Below, one piece after another: positions 46,559 through 54,275 of a stretch of 64,000 bases of DNA. Source of the stretch: Maribacter arcticus (lineage in GTDB: Bacteria > Bacteroidota > Bacteroidia > Flavobacteriales > Flavobacteriaceae); NCBI RefSeq assembly GCF_900167935.1, contig NZ_FUYL01000006.1, positions 1 through 64,000 of the forward strand, read 5' to 3'. A program made the translations under genes and the position numbers. The notes beneath the pieces are model-generated. The model was not told where the DNA came from. It was given only the letters and a program-made list of their open reading frames with translations, and searched no databases. Position 1 is the stretch's first letter, and each line of letters opens with the position of its first letter.

Positions 46559-47161
46559 CTATTCGATTGAAGTTATAACCTTATCAATTGCTAATCTAGA
46601 TTTACCGTTTATACTGGGTTGATTACCATCTTCTGAATCACGATAACCTATGGCAACAGAAAATAGTACCTTGTGGTCTTTTATATTGAGAATCTTCTTA
46701 TATTTTTCAGGCTCAATACCTTCCATTGGTGTAGAATCAATTTCCATAGCAGCACAGGCAGCTAAGAAAAAACCTAGAGATAAATAAACTTGCTGAGTTA
46801 ACCAATTAATGGTTTTTTCAGCAGGTTGGTCCTTAAGAAATTGCTTATAGTAATTTACGGAACCCTCAGCTAAATTTTCTTCTACATGGCGTTCGAATTG
46901 CTCAAGATTGTCTTGAACGCTAAAAACTACTAGATGACTTGCGTTGGTTATTTTAGGGGCGTTAAAGAAAGATGCTTCAGCTAATGCATTTTTTGTTTCC
47001 TTATTAGAAACAAACGTGAATAACCATGGCTGGCTGTTAATAGAAGATGGACTAAGCTTTAGAATATGCTTCAAATCTTCGATATGTACTTCTGAAATTT
47101 TCTTAGAAGCATCGTATTTTTTTGTGGTATATCTTTTTTCAGCTATTTTTCTAAAATCCAT
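46559..47161 (-). CDS. Nitroreductase-family NAD(P)H oxidoreductase (NfsB-like)
   Basis: The 200-residue FMN enzyme begins with ATG 47161 (MDFRKIAEKRYTTKKYDASK). An upstream in-frame TTG would overlap the promoter box. Typical blocks are SPSSINSQPWLFTFVSN (FMN site, ~residues 36-52), YLSLGFFLAACAAMEIDSTP, and SVAIGYRDSEDGNQP at the C-terminus. It reduces nitro or quinone compounds. The gene is convergent with the phosphoesterase (12-base gap). Confidence 0.93.
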   Translation of the reverse strand: MDFRKIAEKRYTTKKYDASKKISEVHIEDLKHILKLSPSSINSQPWLFTFVSNKETKNALAEASFFNAPKITNASHLVVFSVQDNLEQFERHVEENLAEGSVNYYKQFLKDQPAEKTINWLTQQVYLSLGFFLAACAAMEIDSTPMEGIEPEKYKKILNIKDHKVLFSVAIGYRDSEDGNQPSINGKSRLAIDKVITSIE

Positions 47162-47173
47162 CAATTTTTTTGA

Positions 47174-47181
47174 CAAAAATA
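47174..47181 (-). promoter_or_regulatory. Bacteroidota -7 box (TATTTTTG, minus strand) of the nitroreductase gene
   Basis: An exact TAnnTTTG match on the minus strand ends 12 bases before the ATG at 47161, supporting that start. Confidence 0.55.
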
Positions 47182-47256
47182 AGAATTGTTACTTATTTAA
47201 ATTAAATAACGTTCTTAAGTTATTTGTAAAATGATATGAGATCTTCAATAATGAAC

Positions 47257-48378
47257 TTATTGGATGATTTCATTAATCAATCCCCAAAGTTCATTATCAA
47301 AACCTGATGGGCCTAATTGAATTTCGCTGCTAGCGCTACCCATTCGAACAATCACCAAATCTAAACTTGGCACCATATATAATTTCTGGTCGTTTTTTCC
47401 TAAGCCAGCGTATAGGTCTGCAGGTGCATTTGGTATTAAGCTTCCGGTAAATTCAACCTCAGAACCTGGTACTCTATAACTGCTCTTTCCATTCAACCAA
47501 TATAAATAACCGTAAGAAAGGTTTAAGTCTTGAGAAGAATTGGTCATCGAATTAAAATAAGCTGTGTCCAATAGAATCGGTGTATCATCCCAGGTACCTT
47601 GATTCAAATTTAATAATCCGAATCTAGCCATACTTCTAGCTGTACTAAAGAAAACATTATTATATCCAACTTTTATAAACAAACCTTGCATACCAATAGG
47701 TTCTTTTATTTTTTCGGAGAAATACGAATTAAAATCTGTGTTGGTAGCATTCGCAATTACGTCGTCAAGTAAAGTGTACGGCGCATTATGATAGTACCAA
47801 GTGGTGCCTATGTCATTTAAGTAAATTAAACATTCAGGGTCGGTACAAAAAGCATCTTCAACATTATAATCTAAACCGGTGGTCATAGTTAGTTGATTCT
47901 TTATTGTAATGCTTAATTCTTGGTCGATTGTCAAACTTGACCAACCTTCACCTAAATATTGAGAAGTAGCATCGGTAATGCTAAGAAATTCTTCTTGTTG
48001 GGCAATACCGGTCAGCATTGAAGTCAGGTTCTTCCCTGCAGAATTCCAAGCATGGTTATCATCTTTTGTGAAATCCCCAAAATATTTTTCAATGACAATT
48101 CTACCATCTTTCAAGATTATGAAAGCATCAGTATCGTTATCTTCTAAATAAGTATATAAATTATCTACTTGATTTTCATTCCATCCAAGAGTTTCAATTG
48201 AAACGGTTTCCCACTCGTCGGTTCTTGTTATTGGTGGAAAATAGGTGTCAAGAGGTACTGGCGTAATAACAGCTGGTATTCCACTTTTTTCAGTATCAGA
48301 ATCAGATTCATTCGAACAGGCAAAAAGTAATGACGACACGATAAGTAAGCTGAAATATTGGGGAAATTTCATGGTCAA
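47257..48378 (-). CDS. Beta-lactamase-like serine hydrolase lipoprotein
   Basis: The 373-residue protein has a lipoprotein signal (lipobox LFAC, Cys21). The class C/PBP-like SxxK is SAGK (Ser113, Lys116) in WNSAGKNLTSMLTG. A YxN-type motif occurs as YYHNAPYTLLD near residue 195. It is a predicted esterase or peptidase of the periplasm rather than a resistance enzyme. A second ATG two codons in is equally plausible as start. Confidence 0.88.
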   Translation of the reverse strand: MTMKFPQYFSLLIVSSLLFACSNESDSDTEKSGIPAVITPVPLDTYFPPITRTDEWETVSIETLGWNENQVDNLYTYLEDNDTDAFIILKDGRIVIEKYFGDFTKDDNHAWNSAGKNLTSMLTGIAQQEEFLSITDATSQYLGEGWSSLTIDQELSITIKNQLTMTTGLDYNVEDAFCTDPECLIYLNDIGTTWYYHNAPYTLLDDVIANATNTDFNSYFSEKIKEPIGMQGLFIKVGYNNVFFSTARSMARFGLLNLNQGTWDDTPILLDTAYFNSMTNSSQDLNLSYGYLYWLNGKSSYRVPGSEVEFTGSLIPNAPADLYAGLGKNDQKLYMVPSLDLVIVRMGSASSEIQLGPSGFDNELWGLINEIIQ

Positions 48379-48465
48379 GTTTTAGTTTGGGACGTTATTT
48401 TGAATAATCGGTTAAAGATCACTAGTAATTTTGTCCATATCTAACGTTTTTAAAGACCCAAATCG

Positions 48466-48473
48466 TATTTTTG
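48466..48473 (+). promoter_or_regulatory. Bacteroidota -7 box (TATTTTTG) of rimO
   Basis: An exact TAnnTTTG match lies 16 bases before the rimO ATG at 48490. Confidence 0.55.
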
Positions 48474-48489
48474 CACCCCAATTTAAATT

Positions 48490-49791
48490 ATGAGGACAAA
48501 AACTCTTAAGAAGAACAAAATCAACGTAGTAACTCTAGGTTGTTCAAAGAATGTTTATGATTCTGAAGTACTCATGGGTCAATTAAAGGCCAACAACAAA
48601 GAAGTTGTACATGAGGAGGAAGGAAACATAGTAGTTATTAATACTTGTGGCTTCATTGCTAATGCTAAAGAAGAAAGTGTTAATACCATTTTGGAGTATG
48701 TTCAAAAGAAAGAAGATGGAGTAGTGGATAAGGTTTTTGTAACCGGATGTCTTAGCGAACGCTATAAGCCAGATTTGCAAAAAGAAATACCGAATGTTGA
48801 CGAGTACTTCGGGACCAGTGAATTACCAGGTTTGCTAAAAGCTTTGGGTGCTGACTATAAGCATGAGTTGATAGGTGAGCGATTAACGACTACACCGAAG
48901 AACTATGCTTATCTTAAAATAGCTGAAGGTTGTGATAGACCTTGTTCATTCTGTGCAATCCCTATAATGCGTGGAAAGCACAAAAGTAAATCTATTGAAG
49001 ATTTAGTGACTGAATCTGAAAAGCTGGCCGCTAAGGGGGTAAAAGAATTAATTCTTATAGCACAAGACCTTACTTATTACGGTTTGGATCTTTATAAGAA
49101 ACGAAACCTTGCAGAACTTTTAGAAGCTTTAGTAAAGATAGAAGGTATTGAATGGATAAGATTGCATTATGCATTTCCCGCAGGTTTTCCGATGGATGTG
49201 TTAGATGTTATGAATAGAGAGCCAAAAGTTTGTAACTATTTGGATATACCTTTACAGCATATTTCTGACCGTATTCTAAAGAGTATGCGTCGTGGAACTA
49301 CAGAAGCTAAGACTACGAAATTATTACAAGAGTTTAGAGCAGCGGTTCCAGAAATGACGATAAGAACCACTTTAATTGTTGGTTACCCAGGTGAGACCGA
49401 AGAAGACTTTGAGACTTTGAAGAATTGGGTTGTTGCCATGCGTTTTGAGCGATTGGGTTGTTTTACATATAGTCATGAAGAAAACACACATGCTTTTTCT
49501 TTAATAGACGATGTGCCAGAGGAAACAAAACAAGAGCGTGCTAATATTATCATGGAAATTCAATCTCAAATTTCATGGGAACTAAACCAGAAGAAAGTAG
49601 GAGAGACTTTTCGTTGTATTATAGATCGTAAAGAAGGAAACTATTTTATAGGTAGAACTGAATTTGATTCACCAGACGTTGATAACGAAGTTTTAATAGA
49701 TGCCGCTAAGCACTATGTAAAACAAGGTGAGTTCGTGAATGTAAAAATTACCGAAGCAGCAGATTTTGACTTGTACGGAGAACCGGTTTAG
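48490..49791 (+). CDS. rimO: Ribosomal protein S12 methylthiotransferase RimO
   Basis: The 433-residue radical SAM methylthiotransferase has an N-terminal UPF0004 domain (VVTLGCSKNVYDSEVLMG, then INTCGFIANAKEES). The radical SAM cluster is GCDRPCSFCAIPIMRG (~residue 140), and a C-terminal TRAM domain follows (~370-433). The three-cysteine second cluster is in the N-terminal part. It methylthiolates an aspartate of ribosomal protein S12. It is monocistronic, with a strong terminator behind. Confidence 0.96.
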   Translation: MRTKTLKKNKINVVTLGCSKNVYDSEVLMGQLKANNKEVVHEEEGNIVVINTCGFIANAKEESVNTILEYVQKKEDGVVDKVFVTGCLSERYKPDLQKEIPNVDEYFGTSELPGLLKALGADYKHELIGERLTTTPKNYAYLKIAEGCDRPCSFCAIPIMRGKHKSKSIEDLVTESEKLAAKGVKELILIAQDLTYYGLDLYKKRNLAELLEALVKIEGIEWIRLHYAFPAGFPMDVLDVMNREPKVCNYLDIPLQHISDRILKSMRRGTTEAKTTKLLQEFRAAVPEMTIRTTLIVGYPGETEEDFETLKNWVVAMRFERLGCFTYSHEENTHAFSLIDDVPEETKQERANIIMEIQSQISWELNQKKVGETFRCIIDRKEGNYFIGRTEFDSPDVDNEVLIDAAKHYVKQGEFVNVKITEAADFDLYGEPV

Positions 49792-49803
49792 GCCTATATT
49801 TCT

Positions 49804-49848
49804 AAAAAAAAGTTAATGAATAGTTCTTAACTATTCATTAACTTTTTT
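49804..49848. terminator. Bidirectional Rho-independent terminator behind rimO
   Basis: AAAAAAAGTTAATGAATAG and CTATTCATTAACTTTTTT form a long perfect stem with a 7-base loop. It can also stop leftward transcription from the remnant gene at 49868. Confidence 0.93.
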
Positions 49849-49867
49849 AAAACTAAATAATGTCTTG

Positions 49868-50218
49868 TTAGAAAGTGATATTTATAAAAGGAATTATTGG
49901 ACTAGAATAAACGCTTTCATCACTATAGTAGAGTACATTGTATTTTACGCCAATTAACATTTTGTTGCTGAAATTGTAACACGCACCAACTAACAAGGCA
50001 GATTTCCAAAAATCATTTTCTACTTCACCTGTGGGAGTTTCCCTTTTGGTATTGACTTTTAATTCAGCAAATTCTAGAAGGGTCGTTATTTTTCTAGAAA
50101 GATTATACTCCCCAATAACGTTAACCACTAATGTGGTGGTTTTTTGAACATCTTTTATTGAGGTATAACTACCCTGAATTCCTGCGCCTAAACTAATTTT
50201 TTCACTTACCGAGTACAG
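49868..50218 (-). pseudogene. Remnant of an outer-membrane beta-barrel gene (5' part missing)
   Basis: A minus-strand frame of 116 codons (LYSVSEKISLGAGIQGSYTS, then VVNVIGEYNLSRKITTLLEF to the last strand SPIIPFINITF) reads like the C-terminal strands of an outer-membrane barrel. It is closed upstream by a stop codon (TAG at 50219-50221) and has no signal peptide. The only ATG, at 50128, would begin inside a strand. There is no convincing promoter either. It is probably the tail of a larger decayed gene, though a short functional protein from an internal start cannot be excluded. Confidence 0.6.
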
Positions 50219-50321
50219 CTAAAACAGTAAAAATTATAAATTAATTTTTAGATAGAAGTATGATGGAAAAGAAAAAGAAATGTTCTTTAACCAAATGTAA
50301 ATAAATGCTATGTTAGATTTT

Positions 50322-51548
50322 TTAAATCTCTTTCTTCATCATTCCAATAGTGAAATAGCCCAATAAAAGTATTATGACACCAAGAATACACCAAAGCCAC
50401 CATTGATTTTCGAAGAGCGGTGGTGTGGTTTCGATTATCGGTTTAGGAATGTTAGTTGCATCTCCGAATTGAAGACTTGAAATATTTTCTGGAAAAGAAA
50501 TAGTAGTTTTCGCTATATCATAATTTGGTGCTTTATCATTTGTTTTACCATAAACAAGAAAATATGTTGCTGGTTCTGTAAAGCGGGTGGTCAGACTATG
50601 TATGTATCCTTTAAGGATAATATTAGAAAATTTTAAAGGCTGATTATCATTATTAGAAACAATAACGCGAAGCTTTTGCGCCATGGTGCCTGGTAACTGA
50701 AAACTATTTTCTTCGATAGAAGAAAGTGTTCTTGTTGCCATTGTTCTATAATTATAATAATATCCTTTATCAGTCTTAACACTGTCTACAAGGTATTGTA
50801 TGGTAATGGGTCTGTAATAATCAATTTTATCATCTACAGAAAGTTCTAATAGATTTAGTGGAGTTCTACTTTTTAAATCGACATTAACTATAGTGTTTTT
50901 TCCTTCTTGAGAAACATGAAACGAGCTGACGGTGTAATCGTGGTATTGAGGGGCCTTTTTTGCTTTCTTTAAGATTTTTACAGATTCTAAATTTGGCTTT
51001 TCAGGACTTTTAATCAGTAATCTGTAAAATTTGAAATTAGCATCAGAAAATTTCAAAGTAGTAAATGAATAATCTGTTTGATCATTCATTATAGAAAGAA
51101 TGCGGTAATTATCTAAAAGAGTAAACCATTCTTGTTGGTTCTGACTTCCTTGAAGGGTAACAAGCCAATTAAAGTTCGAGTCTTTAAAACTTAATTTTAT
51201 CTCATTAATAGTTTCATTTTCTTGTACTTCATAGGTGTAGAAATATCCTTTGGCATTTTTGACAGTATTCAATAAATTAAAAGCAATAGATGAATTTGCA
51301 TCTATTGCTTTTGAAACATTATGAATATAGGGAGCTTCAATGGTATCTGTGGCTGTAACCCCATAAACTCGAATATCGGTTAAATTCGAATTCATGTTTT
51401 GAAACACCTCATTAGGCAATTGAATAGTATGCCATTGGTTCTCTATTCCTTTCAGTTCTATTTTCTTTGAATAGGATTTCATTTGACCAAAACAAAATGA
51501 TGTGGTTAGAATGATAAAAAATAAGAATAGATTATTATTTGGTTTCAT
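50322..51548 (-). CDS. DUF3999 family membrane-attached protein
   Basis: The 408-residue protein has a signal peptide (residues ~6-22, ending CFGQ), a large beta-rich extracytoplasmic part (VYGVTATDTIEAPYIH, LELSVDDKIDYYRPITIQYL) and one C-terminal transmembrane segment (WWLWCILGVIILLLGYFTIG) followed by a basic tail. DUF3999 proteins commonly accompany DUF2339 proteins. Here the two genes overlap by 14 bases, so they are translated together. The function is unknown. Confidence 0.88.
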   Translation of the reverse strand: MKPNNNLFLFFIILTTSFCFGQMKSYSKKIELKGIENQWHTIQLPNEVFQNMNSNLTDIRVYGVTATDTIEAPYIHNVSKAIDANSSIAFNLLNTVKNAKGYFYTYEVQENETINEIKLSFKDSNFNWLVTLQGSQNQQEWFTLLDNYRILSIMNDQTDYSFTTLKFSDANFKFYRLLIKSPEKPNLESVKILKKAKKAPQYHDYTVSSFHVSQEGKNTIVNVDLKSRTPLNLLELSVDDKIDYYRPITIQYLVDSVKTDKGYYYNYRTMATRTLSSIEENSFQLPGTMAQKLRVIVSNNDNQPLKFSNIILKGYIHSLTTRFTEPATYFLVYGKTNDKAPNYDIAKTTISFPENISSLQFGDATNIPKPIIETTPPLFENQWWLWCILGVIILLLGYFTIGMMKKEI

Positions 51549-53898
51549 CTGCTATGACGTGTTTGTATTTATTGTAAAGAAAAGAAATGATTAATAATAA
51601 AATTCCTAGGGATACAAATACAATAGTTTTAGAAATAGTATTCAATGATGAAATGTCATAGAAAAATAACTTTATCAAAGTGAATGAAAAAAGAATTATC
51701 GCACCAATACGAAGGTATTTTTTATTTTTCCAGATGCCTAAGGCAATTAGTAAAAGAGCATAAAGACCCCATAAGATACTCAAACCTAATTTATACGATT
51801 GCTCTGAACCAGATAAGTCCATCCAATTTAATAGTTCACTACTTGAGATCCAGATAATAGAAATGTGCATTAAAATTTCGAATGGTACTTTATAGTTGAT
51901 TTTCATAAAGTCTTGTCGAACTAAAGTGCGAATTGCAAATAATAAGAATACAAAAAAAGCGAAACTAATATATCTTATATATATATTGTAATTGCCTATT
52001 TCAAAATAATTGGAAAGCTCTTGCGACAGAAAATTTTCTCTAAGTTCACTCAGGGTGTAAAGACCGATATTAAGAAATGCAAGTACAACTAATAAGCCAG
52101 AACAAGTGGCAACTATGCCTAAAGCTTTATTTTTAATTTTATAAGAATTGAGTAAGCTAAGCATGCTAACGAATAGCATGGTGTAGAAAAGTTTCCATAA
52201 AGTACCTAAATCTCTTAAGTTATAATTGAAATAAGGATAATAACCATCAGTTTCCGAAATCTGTACTTTAGATGCTTCTAAGGCATCGTTCCAATAGTAA
52301 TCTACTTCTAAATAAAGTGATAAGTAAAGAGTTAGAATTAAAATCACAGGAAGGCCAAACTCCATTAGTTTATTGGCTACAGTCTTCTTTTTAAGAATGA
52401 ATTTCGTTTGAATCCAAGTCATAAATCCAAAAGCAGAAACGCAAAGTAACGAAGTTAATAAGGTGATGTTGAAAAATGGTTTCGAAGTTGCTAAACTATC
52501 ATATATACCAAATTGTTGATAGGTATATGTCCAGTCCATAATCAAACTTAAAATGGCAAGTAGCACCATTATGTATGATAAATGTTCGTAGAATGAAACC
52601 TTTTTAGTTCGCCCTATCCAAAAAAGAAGCGCAGCTTCAAATGCCCAAATGAGGGTTACCCAGTTGCCATCTAATTGAACTGGTATGGCAATGGTTATAA
52701 ACGTTAGTACAAAGCCAGAGGTTAAAAAGAATAATTTTCGGTCTGCTAATTTTTTCTTGTAAATGAATAAGGTTACCGCAAAATGTATTAATGCATTTGC
52801 TAAGGTAAAGAGTCCTAAATATGACTCTCCATTTTCATAACCGTATATCCAAGCAATTCCAAAGCCATAAAAAATAAATGAATTCAATAATATTAAGATG
52901 ATATCACCAACCTTAAATTGTTTAGATTTCAGCAATTTAAATGCTAAAAATGTAGCATAAAAAATGAAAAAGAAGACTGTTAGAAAAGTAAAGCCCATGT
53001 AAAAATCTGCATCTAGGCTATTAAATGCATACCAAGCTCCATATATCAACCAAGTAAAGGTAAAGGAGACATAATAAAGAGCTTTCCAATATTTTTTTAA
53101 AGAGATGACTAAAATCCCAATATTTATTAAGGCCATGTAGCTAAATAATACTGTGGTGTTTCCAGAATTATTACTCAGTAAAAATGGTACACCATATGCG
53201 CCAACTAAACCAATATGAGCTATAACTTGTTTATTGTAATTAAGTGCCGCTACAACTCCGAAAACAGTGCATAATAGCATAATACCGAATGCGAATAGTT
53301 GAGGGAATAGGTCATAAAAGTCATAAGCAGCAAATGTGATAAAATATAAGATGGCCAATGCGCCACTTACTAAAACGGCACTGTAGCTTTCATATTTTGC
53401 TTTTAATTTAAAAGCAAAACCTAATAAACCTAACCCCATTAAATAACCAAGAATTATTCGAGTAAGGGGGCTTATTAAATTATTTTCTATAGAATATTTT
53501 GCGCCAATGAAAACACCAATTATAGTAATTAAAATTCCGATTTTATTGATGAGGTTTTCACCTATGAATTTTTCAAGGTTTGATTTTCCTTTTGGAGTGG
53601 AAATTTTCTTAGCAGGAATATCAATTGGTTGTTCTTGGGCTGTAACTGGGAATTCAATGGCTTCCTTTTGTGTTTGTATTACAGGTTCATTGAATGCAAT
53701 AGGCTCTTTAGCGTGTTCCTTTTCAGGTTCAATGGCTGGTTCTTCTTGTGCTTGTTTAAACTTAATTGCTTGAGTATTTCTTAGTATTTGAATATCTCTA
53801 CGGATTTCATTAACCTCAATATTAAAATCTTGTTGCTTCTTAAGAAGAAGTTCAAGTTTTTGTAATAGCTCATTAATTTGGTCTTGGTCGTTAGCCAT
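51535..53898 (-). CDS. DUF2339 multi-pass membrane protein
   Basis: The protein has 787 residues from ATG 53898 (MANDQDQINELLQKLELLLK). Upstream in-frame codons to 53955 encode an unrelated Cys/His stretch and are not used. Residues ~2-38 are a coiled coil, then a Glu/Pro-rich linker (~45-90). About twenty hydrophobic segments follow, beginning KIGILITIIGVFIGAKYSIE. DUF2339 proteins are large polytopic membrane proteins of unknown role. The tight overlap with DUF3999 suggests a complex. Confidence 0.9.
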   Translation of the reverse strand: MANDQDQINELLQKLELLLKKQQDFNIEVNEIRRDIQILRNTQAIKFKQAQEEPAIEPEKEHAKEPIAFNEPVIQTQKEAIEFPVTAQEQPIDIPAKKISTPKGKSNLEKFIGENLINKIGILITIIGVFIGAKYSIENNLISPLTRIILGYLMGLGLLGFAFKLKAKYESYSAVLVSGALAILYFITFAAYDFYDLFPQLFAFGIMLLCTVFGVVAALNYNKQVIAHIGLVGAYGVPFLLSNNSGNTTVLFSYMALINIGILVISLKKYWKALYYVSFTFTWLIYGAWYAFNSLDADFYMGFTFLTVFFFIFYATFLAFKLLKSKQFKVGDIILILLNSFIFYGFGIAWIYGYENGESYLGLFTLANALIHFAVTLFIYKKKLADRKLFFLTSGFVLTFITIAIPVQLDGNWVTLIWAFEAALLFWIGRTKKVSFYEHLSYIMVLLAILSLIMDWTYTYQQFGIYDSLATSKPFFNITLLTSLLCVSAFGFMTWIQTKFILKKKTVANKLMEFGLPVILILTLYLSLYLEVDYYWNDALEASKVQISETDGYYPYFNYNLRDLGTLWKLFYTMLFVSMLSLLNSYKIKNKALGIVATCSGLLVVLAFLNIGLYTLSELRENFLSQELSNYFEIGNYNIYIRYISFAFFVFLLFAIRTLVRQDFMKINYKVPFEILMHISIIWISSSELLNWMDLSGSEQSYKLGLSILWGLYALLLIALGIWKNKKYLRIGAIILFSFTLIKLFFYDISSLNTISKTIVFVSLGILLLIISFLYNKYKHVIADETK

Positions 53899-53995
53899 AT
53901 GGGTTGATTTATTGCAACTTTCATAGAAAGTTGTCTCAAGGTAAACGTAAAACATTTAAATATGTTGGCTAATGTGTACACCTTATCAAAATTAA

Positions 53996-54033
53996 AATAT
54001 CCCCAAAACAGGTTTAAGTGTTTCAGGGATATT
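53996..54033 (-). terminator. Terminator of the M14-DUF4177 operon
   Basis: AATATCCC and GGGATATT (with inner AAACA/TGTTT pairs) form a stem. Read on the minus strand it is followed by a T-rich TTTTAATTTT. It lies 40 bases after the DUF4177 stop. Confidence 0.7.
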
Positions 54034-54072
54034 TAGATAAAATTACTTTACAATCAAAATCGATGGTTGGGG

Positions 54073-54267
54073 CTATTTTTCAAAATATAAATAGATGTAC
54101 ATAGCTGCGCCAAAGTTTGAGGCATCAGTAGAAACCAAACGCCAGCCTTCTTTTGCATAACTATTCAATTTTTCTTGAATTTCCTTGTTCGACGAATTTA
54201 CAATATGATATTTATCAAAAGTTAATTTAGAATAATAAATAAGGGTTTCAACTTTGTATTCTTTCAT
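54073..54267 (-). CDS. DUF4177 small protein
   Basis: The 64-residue protein begins MKEYKVETLIYYSK and contains LNSYAKEGWRLVSTDASN, the DUF4177 consensus (yKV, GWelv). A beta-hairpin plus helix fold is expected. The function is unknown. The gene begins 8 bases after the M14 peptidase stop on the same strand, so the two share a transcript. Confidence 0.88.
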   Translation of the reverse strand: MKEYKVETLIYYSKLTFDKYHIVNSSNKEIQEKLNSYAKEGWRLVSTDASNFGAAMYIYLYFEK

Positions 54268-54275
54268 AGATATTT

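Noticed and set aside
53899-53955. Longer start for the DUF2339 protein
   Set aside because: The extra 19 residues are Cys/His/Tyr-rich and unlike the family; MANDQDQIN at 53898 begins the coiled coil.
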